Shown here one piece after another: positions 47,896 to 58,421 of a DNA stretch of 64,000 nt. Both the position numbers and the translations under genes were made by a program. The notes beneath the pieces were generated by a model that saw nothing but the letters and a program-made list of their open reading frames with translations, had not been told where the DNA came from and made no database searches. The stretch is from Theodoxus fluviatilis (lineage: Eukaryota > Mollusca > Gastropoda > Cycloneritida > Neritidae): the NCBI GenBank assembly GCA_034096865.1, contig JAWQFJ010000569.1:55001-119000 (forward strand), given 5' to 3'. Position 1 is the first letter of the stretch. The number at the start of each line of letters is the position of its first letter.

Positions 47896-48748
47896 CGGAC
47901 GCACGCGCGGACCCATTCATGCAAGTATGAGCTCCAACGTATTCCTGTATTCATGCTTTGTATTCCCTATGGTCAGCGCAGGGGCAGGTGGCTGACCATT
48001 GTGTATTATGTCTATGTATTCAATAAGAGTGCTGTACCAGCGAGCGATGACAGATTTAAGACTCCGTACGTATTGCTTCCCTGTTTTCCAAGTGGAAATT
48101 CGTTCTCTGCGGGTCCTCACCTTCTGTGTGTGCCTACTTCCCCTGGAGGACTCCGTGCCTGGTCCCCAGAGACTGAGCGTTCAGATCCTCTCTAGCAGCA
48201 ACACTCTTTGTTTACCTTGCAGACAGCGCTCTGGAGGTGACGAGCACGAGCCTCTCCCGCCTGTCCCGACCTCATTGATCGGACCAAGTCGGAGACAGCC
48301 TCCTGCCAACTGCGCAATATTCTCCACACGCCCGCCTCATGCACGTACGGCAGTGCCGTGATCACAGACGGGACCGCAGGCCGCCTCTGCCAACTTCGAC
48401 CTGGCATCGGATCTGACACAGGTGCTGAAAATTTCATCGCTGGGGGGACGACTGTCGTGTGTGTGGTCCAACACGCAGCTGCAACATTCAGTTTCTGGGG
48501 AAGGATTTTAGCCGTCAAGGTTTTCTCCCAGAAGAAGTGTGATATCTATAGTCTCCTTCACCCTTGTCTCTGACGAGTTGTTGACAACCTAAGTGTAAAC
48601 ATTTGTGGTGATTCTCAAAAATGTATCCTCGAGATTAGCATCATTCGTACCCAGCGTTGATCAGTGAATCCAAAGGCCACAGATGAACGTTTCCATCTAG
48701 CTGTCCTTTAAAGAAAATCCTCATCTCAGTTTCCACTACCATTTCAAC
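46010..48748. other. Intergenic region with several microsatellites
   Basis: GT run at 46538-46610, CAGC/CAGT/CGGT tetranucleotides at 46689-46803, a poly-G tract at about 47176-47193 within a G-rich block to 47240, a CT run at 47731-47780 and a CA run at 47815-47893. No supported gene. The stretch 48190-48700 just upstream of the 370-codon frame is the likely 5' region of that gene, but no promoter element is convincing. Confidence 0.5.
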
Positions 48749-49861
48749 ATGACGTCATCCACTTACCTACCTGGTCGGGGGTCACAATGGGCCATGGAAA
48801 CACCCCGAGGGGTTCCAGGGTCCATGCAGGCCCCCAACCTCCTCACCCATCTCCAAATGTCGCACCTCCTGACGTCACGCCGGATCTCCTTTGCCCCTGG
48901 GACTCACTTCGAGAGGCGTCTGCGTTCCCGCGTGTCCGAACGCTCCACCAACAGCACTCTGAACCTGCGTCCCCTGAGGGAAGGGGACAAGTCACCCCTG
49001 GCCAAGATCCGAGTCCCGCCCGCGACCGTGCCCACTCTTAGGTACATCTCTGCCTCGAATGTTCCCCTGGATGACGGCCCTTCCGGCCAGGACGGACTGC
49101 TGTCCCCAACGTACGTGCCGCACTGGTTTCGACGCGGCCACACGCAGCTGGTAATGGACCTGGAGTCGTCCAGGACGCAGCAAGCGACCGGACCGGTCTC
49201 GGCCTCGGCCGGGCCTGGCAAGCCCGCCACCTTGGAGAAGACACCACGACGACTGGACGCTGAGAGGGCCGAGGAGCACGAACCCAAGGAGCGCGAACCC
49301 AAGGAGCACTTCCTGTCAGAGAGCCTGGAAGACCTTCCTGATGCCTTCGATATCGTCAACGCTACTATGGCCTCTGCCTTTCTGGTGCGACCCAACCTGG
49401 CCTTGCCTAGCGCCAGGCAAGGTCAAGGCTCAGCCACAGCCCGGACGCTGTCCAGTCGTTCAGGGCTATCTTCGTCCTCCGTACGTCATCCCCTCAGGAC
49501 GCCCGTCTTCCGCGGGTTTCCCAGCTTCCCCACGCCACCAGGTACAGGCACGCTGGACTCCCCCGTCCCCGTTGTGCCGCCCATCAGGTCTGACAAGACG
49601 GAGACTCTGGAGGAAGATTGGCTCTCCTACATCGACCAGCACCGCAGCGCTAACCCCGGCCGTCGCAGCGTCCGCTTCACCAACGGCGTTACCATAGTGA
49701 CGGCGCGAGACCCCGTCAGCGCCATGACGTCACGGGAGAGCGTCGGGGACTACTTTCATGACATCAGACCCTTCCTGATCAGGAGGCCCGGGGAGGAGCG
49801 CAGTCGTTCCATGGTTAGGGAGTCCTCCTTCCGCCTCTTCCGCCCTCTTCCCTTGCACTGA
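48749..49861 (+). CDS. Hypothetical disordered protein, single exon, 370 aa
   Basis: Uninterrupted ATG-to-TGA frame in a locally GC-rich stretch with many C/G third positions, unlike its surroundings, which supports real coding. The family is not recognised. The product is rich in Ser, Pro, Arg and Thr, with no signal peptide, membrane span or repeat domain. It has a charged patch (EEHEPKEREPKE, residues 175-186) and a conserved-looking C-terminal block LEEDWLSYIDQH (287-298) followed by RRSVRFTNGV (305-314). SVRF preceded by Arg, and RISF at 45-48, fit the RVxF-type PP1-docking pattern, but such short motifs occur by chance. The ATG at 48749 is the first in frame. Whether an upstream exon exists is unknown. 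Confidence 0.6.
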   Translation: MTSSTYLPGRGSQWAMETPRGVPGSMQAPNLLTHLQMSHLLTSRRISFAPGTHFERRLRSRVSERSTNSTLNLRPLREGDKSPLAKIRVPPATVPTLRYISASNVPLDDGPSGQDGLLSPTYVPHWFRRGHTQLVMDLESSRTQQATGPVSASAGPGKPATLEKTPRRLDAERAEEHEPKEREPKEHFLSESLEDLPDAFDIVNATMASAFLVRPNLALPSARQGQGSATARTLSSRSGLSSSSVRHPLRTPVFRGFPSFPTPPGTGTLDSPVPVVPPIRSDKTETLEEDWLSYIDQHRSANPGRRSVRFTNGVTIVTARDPVSAMTSRESVGDYFHDIRPFLIRRPGEERSRSMVRESSFRLFRPLPLH

Positions 49862-52788
49862 CGATGACGTCAGGTCAGAGGTCAACATAGATGAGGTCAG
49901 CATGTCACCTAGGATGATGTCAGAGGGGAAAGTCAAAGTCGGCGTGACCCAAGAGAGACCATCCATCCCGGTCTTTCCGTACATCAATCTGACGTTAATG
50001 AGGTGACGTAAGATCGTCTACGGTTCCATCTCCAGGTTCTTGAGATGCATTGACGTCACCAAGATTCTCAAGTAGGAAGAAGGCATTCAGCGTGGCTGAG
50101 ACTAGTGAATATAGTCTCAGCAACAGGTTGGTCACGTGCTAGCCTTAATTCTTCCATAACATGCATACCACCATTCTGAACACTGAGTCTCAGCCACGCT
50201 GAAGGCATATCACATCGTGAGTGTATTCCTCCGCTTGTTGTGATACACTCGATACTGGCAGCCATGTTTTCGTCAATTCATTTTCTAAACATCGATTTCC
50301 CATGAATGTAAAACTTGTATGCGGTAAAATTCGAATCACAAGAGTGTAATATTGTGAACTCTACTAATTATAAGGACTTTGAATACAACAGCAATATTTA
50401 TACTTCATTGAGCGAGTAAGGCAACCAATCCCGTCTGCATAATCTTCGATACACACAGAAACCCACTGAGTGCTTTTGCTGATGAGGAATCATTAATTTA
50501 ATGTATGCTTAGAAGGATTAAACTTAGAAAAACTGCTTCTGAGCTATCCGATAATATCGAACTTCGGAATCGGACGGATTCCTACAGAAGAAACTTCCAT
50601 TCGATTAACGTTCAACACAGACGGAATGTAGGTTAAATCACTTACTGACTCCATCAGTCGATACACGAATGATCGAAGTGTGGAGCTCGTCAAACAGTGT
50701 GAAGGCAGTTAGACCACAGGTTCCGGCCAGAAAGCATTTACTTGCGAGAGTATAACCATAGATTCACGAAACCAGCCTGGACCCATAGGAATCCTTTTCG
50801 CTGCGTTTATAGTAGGTCCAAAGATCGCGTGCATTACTATATACACAATCGCACGTGCTCAAGGAAGTTTGCAACCTTATAGACACGTTCGTGCTAAAAG
50901 TAGTTCTCAAATGATTTCCTGAAAATCTCATAGATTAGTTTTATTAGAACACCAAATTTGTGTTTATATATCGGGATAAATAATTGGAGTGAAATAGAAT
51001 CGCCTCTTTTTACTCTCAATGGTCTTCTGATCATGTTGAATTTTGATTGGTAGAATCATTGGAATGTGGAGCCGAAGTCACGTGACCAACCTGTGTCAGA
51101 GATACTACTTTTTACAAGGACGCCACACATGAAAAAAGGACGTAAATGTATGTACATGAACAGGATCAAGACTAACATCCAGTCTTGCGACTTAAACGCG
51201 CACGAATTTAGAGGCTGATCGAGTTATTCTCGAGACAGAACTGTCGGTTACTTTCTTCGCACCCGTGCAGCTTGCTCATGCTGGTTCTGCCTTGTTGATG
51301 ACCTGCTGCGAGTCCTCGTGCTGCCCGCGTGGCCCGAGATGTCGCCGGGTTTGTTGTGTCTGGCGGCGGCTGGGTGACGGTTGACCTGTGACGGGGCTGG
51401 AGCGGATGGATTCTCAGCTGCTACTATATCTCTGTGTTCAGAATGGGAAGAAGGCTCAACCAGAAAAGAGAATTCCGTCTTATCAAGCAACAAAGTGCAG
51501 TTCTGAACACAATCGTAAGTTTGCTATTGCGAACACACCTACTTCGTGGCGAATTCCAGAATTCATTAGACGAATTGGTGAAGACAATACGTCAACCTGC
51601 AGCCCATTGCAAAAAAGACTGAAGTTGGACTACTGGTATTAGCGTGGATCCCATACCTAGTAAAACTCCGCGCTCTTCAAAGAGCCAGACTGACTACAGA
51701 ACAATCGTTTGCATGTAGGCATCATTGTTGGATCAGGCGACACAAGTATGATTCGAGTGAAAAGCTGTGGGGGAGCTATTTTGAATGACACCGGCATTGC
51801 GTTTCTCATGGGTGTTTGCACCAGAGCCGTAAGTCGACTCTGCCACCCACGAAATGGCAGGATGTCGCTTTCAAATCGACGTCTTTTCTTTAGTTCGCAA
51901 GACCACGAGTATGTTCAATGTGAGGTTCTGAAAGTTCCAAAACCACGGGGTCCAGATGATGATGGGGACTTTGAGCGGCAGCCGCCAGAAATGAACTGGT
52001 TTAGCTGCTGTTTAAGAAAGAACAAAACTCATGGACTTAATACTAGAGAATGCCTAACTCCCCGTGGCACACGCTAAACGGCCAGCTTTCATATGCATGA
52101 AAGCCACAAATCAAGACAAATCGAGGGCTCTCTTCAGTCGTGTGTAGTGTTGTAGACGCAGCCAGATAGAAATGAAAGACCGACTGCACGCGTACATGCA
52201 CTGAAATGAAAGATCGTGTCTCCAGGAACCTGGAGAAAGCGTTAACTGCCCCGTCAACACTTTCGTCTGCGCAGATTGTGGTTGTGTTGTTGGTTCCCAC
52301 CCACCCCCACCCCCAAACTGCAGACAAGGTCGTTACATAATTTATCTTTACTTGTTTGTTGGAGACTTTTAGTTAGAGTTGCAGAATAAAAATGTTGAAT
52401 GAATGGAGAAGACGTTTACTGTGGATCTTGGCTCTTGTTGTGTCGGTAGTGTGCTCTGTCCAACTCCACCCAAGTCCTCCACATAGCACCGCACCTGCGC
52501 TTGTATGGAATTACTTACAGCTATTCGTTATTTTGGAATTACACAAACATTTGGAGACTCGCCTGTTCTGTGAAACTGAATAGGCATCTCCACCAACACG
52601 GGACTTTAATGTTTACCAAGAATCTGGCATGTATTGAAGCCGATGATTGGTAATTCCTTTATATGTCATTCCCTCTCCTCCCCAACTCCCCATCCATATA
52701 TCCATTCATCTGTCGCTTTTCCCCACCCCCATTGCCTCTCTCTTCACTCTTCGTCTCCTCCGTTTCTGTCCCACCTTTTCTTCGGCAA
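49862..52788. other. Intergenic, mostly AT-rich, no gene recognised
   Basis: An 18-bp inverted repeat (TTCAGCGTGGCTGAGACT, 50086-50103, with its complement at 50186-50203) encloses a small hairpin-like segment. Frames of 84 codons at 51388 and 122 codons at 51709 have no recognisable motif and no coding bias that can be argued by eye. Confidence 0.45.
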
Positions 52789-52985
52789 GCCCCCTGTGGG
52801 TTGGGGGTAATAATAGACCCCCTGTGGGTTGGGGGTAAGAATAGACTCAACGTCTCCCCACACGATTCGTAAAAGACGACCACTACGGAAGAGATAACTG
52901 ACTTGCTCTAACGCAAATCATCTGTAGTGATTTTGTAGTCATTGGCCTTACATAGTCTACAAAGGCTGATAGGCCGTGAAGCCCC
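52789..52985 (+). repeat. SINE-like dispersed repeat, copy 3
   Basis: The head CCCCTGTGGGTTGGGGGTAA is present twice in tandem (about 26-bp duplication), then the usual body and a tail GGCTGATAGGCCGTGAAGCC. It ends near TTCGTCCATTC, a weak remnant of the ATCC-type tail. Confidence 0.65.
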
Positions 52986-53883
52986 ATTCGTCCATTCTTT
53001 CCTTCCACAACTTCGTCCTTTCTTGCTTGAACAGGAAGCAGGAAACGTACCCTACTGTTGCCCAATTGAACTGATCTTTTCCATATTGGCGGCCATCTTG
53101 ATAAGCGCCGTTACGCAGGAAAACGCACCTGGAGAGCCACAGCAGAGGGTCACGTTGCACAGTCGCGAGGTCCTGCGAGGCATAGGCTGATGTCAACATG
53201 CGGCAAGAATCTCATACCTCTCTCATCAGCTAGAATGTTGCGGTCTGTGTTTTCGGTGCCTGCTCCAGTAGTATTCGCACAGCCAGCCCTAAGCAGCATT
53301 ACATTGCCTAGACATCTGCTTTCACCATGTTGACACATAATTGACACCGGCCTTTCCCTTACAAGATCTTGGCTTTCCTCGCGTGAATGCAACGCACCCC
53401 AGCAGACGCTTGTGAAGTAGAGTACACGGCGAGAGCGAGAGAGATCTGTGATCCTCTACCATCAGTTCTTGCGTTTTCAAGTTCATGCTTGAGATGTACA
53501 CCGTCGAGAAGAATGCCGGTTCACGGTAACAAGACCAAGGTAACGCCCATTTCCCCATCCCACTCACTCCTAGTGCAGTACATGCAGTCAAAGCCTTGGG
53601 ACATTGCTCGAAGCACGTACTGAACCCGTGCGCCCCCTGGGATTGAAGCAGCGTGACGTCACAGGCTAAGACCCAAACCCGATTTGGCGGCAGCCTGATG
53701 CTGCAGTGGCTTGGATTGGGGCCACGCTCACATGGCATCAGTAATCGATTAAGCTTGCGCGCTGCTTTTTCGTACTTAAAGCCTACCTCTGTAGCTGTAC
53801 TTTATCTTTCTCGTTTGCGCCGCCGCACTTATGTAAAGAGCATGACTGGTAGGAAACCCCTGTCTCCACGACAGGGATGAGAG
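52986..53883. other. Intergenic, no gene recognised
   Basis: Only short frames, none with motifs. Confidence 0.5.
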
Positions 53884-54876
53884 CAGGTGAGACATGACAC
53901 AGATGAGACATGACACAGGTGAGACATGACATAGGACGCAGGTGAGACATAACACAGGTGAAACATGACGGGTGAGAATACACAGGTGAGATAACATAAG
54001 ACGCAGGCGAGACATGACACAGATGAGACATGACACAGGTGAGACATGACACTGGTGAGAAATGACATAGGATGCATGTGGGACATGACACAGATGAGAC
54101 ATGACACAGGTGAGACATGACACTGGTGAGAAATGACATAGGATGCATGTGAGACATGACACAGGTGAGACATGACACTGGTGAGAAATGACATAGGATG
54201 CATGTGAGACATGACACAGATGAGACATGACACAGGTGAGACATGACACAGGTGAGACATGACACAGGTGAGACATGACACGGGTGAGACATGACACAAG
54301 TGAGACATGACACTGGTGAGACATGCCACTGGTGAGACATGCCACTGGTGAGACATGCCACAGGTGAGACATAACACAGGTGAGACATGAGACAGGTGAG
54401 ACATGACACTGATGAGACATGTCACAGGTGAGACATGACACTGGTGAGACAAGACACAGGTGAGACATGACACTGGTGAGACATGACACAGGTGAGACAT
54501 GACACAGGTGAGACATGACACAGGTGAGACATGACACAGGTGAGACATGACACTGGTGAGACATGTCACAGGTGAGACATGACACAGGTGAGACATGACA
54601 CATGTGAGACATGACACAGGTGAGTCATGACACATGTGAGACATGCCACTGGTGAGACATGCCACAGGTGAGACATGCCACTGGTGAAACATGACACATG
54701 TGAGACATGAGACAGGTGAGACATGACACTGGTGAGACATGGCACTGGTGAGACATGACACAGGTGAGACATGCCACTGGTGAGACATGCCACAGGTGAG
54801 ACATGACACAGGTGAGACATGACACTGGTGAGACAAGACACAGGTGAGACATGCCACTGGTGAGACATGACACTGG
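53884..54876. repeat. 16-bp minisatellite, about 60 copies
   Basis: Unit GTGAGACATGACACAG with third-position variants (CACTG, CCACTG). In the left half longer composite units recur, with GAGAAATGACATAGGATGCA inserted (about 54058, 54127, 54181), giving a second level of periodicity. Cys/His/Ser/Met-rich frames on the minus strand repeat every 16 residues and are artefacts. Confidence 0.95.
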
Positions 54877-54918
54877 TGATTCACGGATTCAATGAAACTA
54901 TGTAGAGAAAGCAAAAAT

Positions 54919-55008
54919 CAAGTCATGTTGCCCCTATTTATTTGCCTCTTACGACTCCCATAGGAAGGTGCATTTGGTCAATTCTAACTCCCAACCCACG
55001 AGGGGCTA
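54919..55008 (-). repeat. SINE-like dispersed repeat, copy 4 (truncated, inverted)
   Basis: On the minus strand starts AGCCCCTCGTGGGTTGGGAG then AGAATTGACC and runs to TCGTAAGAGGCAAATAAATA. Only the first half of the repeat is present. Confidence 0.6.
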
Positions 55009-55199
55009 ATGAGATAGACTAAATATGGTGACCAATTTTTCTTTGTGTGCGGTTTGGGTTCCATGTCCTCTTAGGAGAGTAGGATCACAGGTGAGCGGCA
55101 GTGGGTGACTGGAAATGCATGCTGGCGATTCCAACACAAAATTTCAGGGTTCCATACCTTGATGCAGTCTTGCTGCCCTCTGCCAGCAGCTCCTATGGC

Positions 55200-56104
55200 C
55201 AAAGATTATAGGTTACACAAAGATAGTTCATTAGCTCATTGTTGTGAGGATCGAGACACGTTGCGCCCCCAAGTGGCAAGAAATATGGGTGAATCTAGGG
55301 AAGTAATCACACCGCTTATCAACACATAAAATTGCTTGTTTCTCGACGTGTTTCTGATGTGTTCCGATCATGTTTGCGAATAAATTTACAGTGTAATATG
55401 TAATGAAATGATTTGCTGCTATAATGGGGGTGTTTTGGCTTTGTTTTTTGTAGCAGGCGTTGTGAAATCAAACTCGACCTAGATCTACATGCGTATGGTT
55501 TGAATGGAAACGATCTATTTTTCAATATTATCGAAGAATGTAAGCTTGTTTATCAACGTATACACCCCTGTGGAATATCTTTAGGAAATGCAAAGCAATA
55601 CATACCTGTCAAGAAGGTGATTTGCTGCCAGAAAGTCATTCGATTAAGTGAATTCAGTTGCCGTTTCGACATAGATTATACTTACAATCAAGTGTTGCCC
55701 TGTGACCTGCATTTCAATTGTTAAAAAGTAGGAACTTTCAATACCTTTTGATGCATTCAACATACAGCTTTGATAAATTAATGCTGTTCATGGCTTACAT
55801 TTTCTTTGGATGGGTTTCTAGTATCCCAAAATATGGCTTTTTCTGTGGGAACTGGAGAGAGCTCCGCCATTGAATTGCGCAAAGAGTAGACATAAACGCC
55901 ATATCTACACGAAAGCAGTCCTCTGATTGGTTCCCTGAATAGAATCCTCCAATCAGCAGGCAGCTTTCTTCGCCGTCTTGTCGCTAAGCGGTGTGATTAC
56001 TTCCCCTTGATTCACCCCTAATACTCACCGCTAGGTGCAGCGTCTTGTAACTTTATATAGCAAAAGCTCGGCATGAGCTATCTTTGTGTAACCTATAATC
56101 TTTG
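55200..56104. mobile_element. 905-bp inverted-repeat element with 7-bp target duplication
   Basis: Ends CAAAGATTATAGGTTACACA on the left and its complement on the right, flanked by CTATGGC at 55193-55199 and 56105-56111. The inverted similarity continues in blocks for over 100 bp, for example GGAAGTAATCACACCGCTTA at about 55298-55317 and inverted at about 55988-56007. The interior shares about 100 bp, inverted, with 39716-39830. A small frame at 55500-55724 has no motif. No transposase is recognised. Confidence 0.75.
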
Positions 56105-56689
56105 CTATGGCTGGACGCTGTCCCTGGCTGAGCTGTTTTAGTAGACTGGAGTCCAGCAACCAGGGGTTCAATCTGATGAAGGGGCGCAATACAACACACA
56201 GCTCTTGCCATTTGTTTCACTCAAGGACGAGGAACATTGTGGCATGATTTTCACTTTACTGAAATCATATATACGCTTTACATAGTCACAAGTGTCAATT
56301 TGTATTCATGAAGTGTATGCCCCTTTGTCTAGGATGTACACTTTCAATACAAACCCTACTTATAATTTGTACATGCTTTCTATGCCATATTTAGGTATAA
56401 ATGCACAGAGTCTTTAAAAAGTACATCTTAAAAGGGCAAATGAACCATAAGTCTGATACAATTGAACAATTAAAAAAAGTGAAGATTTTCTTTGTATACC
56501 TATTTTCACTCTTCTGTTTATTGTGTTTTCATTAAGAAATTATAACTTTTCCCTACATTTTCAAAACCCACTTTCATCGCTCAGACTCAGAGTTTACAAA
56601 CTGCACATAAATTTGTACAATGCACATACACACAAGTACCTCTTTGTGAAGAGTGAAACTTTGATAACTTCATTCGACTAGAGAGCGCT
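56105..56689. other. AT-rich intergenic, no feature seen
   Basis: No repeat partner, RNA gene or coding frame recognised. Confidence 0.5.
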
Positions 56690-57066
56690 CCGAGAGCGCA
56701 AACCTCTGCCAAGGAAGCCAACAGTTCTCTTCCAAGGTCCATGAACTTAAAAAAGGCAGCATGTTCTGCTAGCCAGGCCTGATTCTATCACGTTCAGTTC
56801 ATGTTATTGGCTAATAGTGATATCTGAGTTTGATGTCCACTTTATGGTTCCAATTTCCAAACTACATAACAGATAACGCTCTCTTTTCGATTGTAATTCC
56901 CAAACGAAATAACAGATAACCTAAACATTTTATTGGATTTTTTTCTGGGTAAAACCCTTACCTTCCACCAAAGTTCATCAGGATCCGGTTAAAACTTTTC
57001 AAATTATTTAGCTACATAACTAATTAACTAACAAACAAGGGTAAAAATAACCTTGGCAGAGGTAAT
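56690..57066 (-). repeat. Dispersed repeat family B, copy 3 (inverted, longest)
   Basis: On the minus strand it begins TTACCTCTGCCAAGGTTATT, includes CCGGATCCTGATGAACTTTG and GAATCAGGCCTGGCTAGCAG, and ends near TTCCTTGGCAGAGGTTTGCG. The ends are inverted (ACCTCTGCCAAGG / CCTTGGCAGAGGT), spanning about 370 bp, which gives the family a MITE-like outline. Compare 9703-9975. Confidence 0.65.
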
Positions 57067-57074
57067 TAAACTGC

Positions 57075-57322
57075 GACTAGTGCATCATGGGAAGGTTGCC
57101 TGACTGGTGCATCATGGGAAGGTTGCCTGACTGGTGCATCATGGGAAGGCTGCCTGACTGGTGCATCAGGGGAAGGCTGCCTGACTGGTGCATCATGGGA
57201 AGGTTGCCTGACTGGTGCATCATGGGAAGGTTGCCTGACTGGTGCATCATGGGAAGGCTGCCTGACTGGTGCATCATGGGAAGGTTGCCTGACTGATACG
57301 TCATGGGAAGGCTGCCTGATTG
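57075..57322. repeat. 27-bp minisatellite, about 9 copies, next to the zinc-finger gene end
   Basis: Unit ATCATGGGAAGGTTGCCTGA plus CTGGTGC. Read on the minus strand it gives VRQPSHDAP per unit. It lies about 110 bp beyond the stop codon of the zinc-finger gene, whose C-terminal codons carry the same words. Confidence 0.95.
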
Positions 57323-57430
57323 ACAAACACTACAATCAATTCATTGTGAGAGAACCACACTGATGCATTAGGACATTACACAGTCTATCACTGACGAATT
57401 ACACATTCTTACACTGATGCATTATGGGAA

Positions 57431-57742
57431 CTACTGCTCCACTGCGGCATCATGGGAGGGCTGCAACAGGGGCATGCTGGGAAGGAAGGGCTGGTCCACT
57501 GATGCATCATGGGAAGGGGGGAAGGGGTCGTCTGTCTGGAAATCAGAGGCAGTGGAGGCTAGGTCCTCGGCGGTCTCCAGTTTGAGCTCAATCTCACTGC
57601 TGGCGTCCGTGGCGTGCGCCGTGGCGATGTGCTCCCCTGCTGCGTTGAGCTCCCCAAACACCTGGCTGCAGATGCCACACAGGTAAACCTGGGACCCAGA
57701 GCTGGACACATCCTCCATACTAGGGGCGGGCTCCTGGAGCAA
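57431..57742 (-). CDS. C2H2 zinc-finger protein, last exon
   Basis: Minus-strand exon with acceptor CTGCCTCCAG and phase-0 entry, ending TAG at 57433-57431. 103 residues: LLQEPAPSMEDVSSSGSQVY, then finger 9 in LCGICSQVFGELNAAGEHIA / TAH (C-x2-C-x12-H-x4-H), an acidic stretch (IELKLETAEDLASTASDFQT), and a tail with PSHDASVDQP and PSHDAAVEQ. The acidic linker could be an activation-like region, but that is inference. The tail words equal the neighbouring minisatellite, so the terminus seems to have been built from repeat DNA. Confidence 0.8.
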   Translation of the reverse strand: MLQEPAPSMEDVSSSGSQVYLCGICSQVFGELNAAGEHIATAHATDASSEIELKLETAEDLASTASDFQTDDPFPPSHDASVDQPFLPSMPLLQPSHDAAVEQ

Positions 57743-58226
57743 CTGGAGGCAGCAGAGAAGGATGATGACACAAGGAGAGGAAAGAATAAGGAAGCAGAAC
57801 ACTTGTTTTTCTCTCTTTCAGAAGTACATGGGAATCCCATACTGAAAATGCTCTGGAAAGGGCAAGGTGAACTAGCCTTTGCTAAGCTTGTCACCTGTCA
57901 CTGTCACAGGACTGAATTTTCATTATCAATTGATGGAGGTGGAAATGGAGTGTTGAAAACAAAATTAATTTATGTGCTAGCAACAAACATATCCAAGTCA
58001 CAAGTATGGACCAATTACATGAAATAATTACACAGGAATCAGCTTGAATATGCAAACTTTTTTTCCCCACCTCTACCTTTATACTGAAGAATGTACAACA
58101 GGTACAATGTTGCGTTAATCTTCCTTGCCTCTGTGAAGCGCCGATGATTGTACACATCTTCATCTACCATTACCAATGCTTCATCACCGTGACAACAACA
58201 AAACACACTTGTCTAGAATCTCTCAC
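57743..58226 (-). other. Zinc-finger gene intron
   Basis: Donor GTGAG at 58226 and acceptor CTCCAG at 57743. No other feature is seen. Confidence 0.75.
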
Positions 58227-58421
58227 CTCCAGGCCCGTGATGCTGACAATGCTCTCCATGCCATCTTGCATCTCTATGACAACTGTTTTCTCTGTGGTAG
58301 GAATAGTGGTCTGCACTGTCGGTTGTAGAGTGCGGTCGCCACGACAACGAGAGTAGTGGGCCTTGAGAGTGGCAGCACAGGAGTAGGGCTTGTGGCACTG
58401 GTGGCAGGTGTGAGGACTCAC
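58227..58421 (-). CDS. C2H2 zinc-finger protein, exon with finger 8
   Basis: 65 codons, phase 0 at both ends. It reads VSPHTCHQCHKPYSCAATLK, then AHYSRCRGDRTLQPTVQTTI, then PTTEKTVVIEMQDGMESIVS / ITGLEV(E). The finger is C-x2-C-x12-H-x4-C, a C2HC variant. The TVQTTIPTTEKTVVIEMQDG segment is a Thr/Val-rich linker. The acceptor could also lie about 20 bases upstream (after ACCTGAG) in the same frame, which would add a few residues. The donor at 58226 is GTGAG. Confidence 0.75.

Noticed and set aside
48904..49395. 163- and 105-codon minus-strand frames within the 370-codon gene
   Set aside because: Antisense shadows produced by high GC content; the plus-strand frame is more than twice as long and starts and stops cleanly.
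51709..52077. 122-codon frame as a gene
   Set aside because: No motif, no splice signals and unconvincing codon pattern; too short to stand alone in AT-rich intergenic DNA.
53776..54914. 361- and 278-codon Cys/His/Ser-rich minus-strand frames
   Set aside because: Translation of a 16-bp minisatellite in all three frames, giving the same 16-residue cycle in each.
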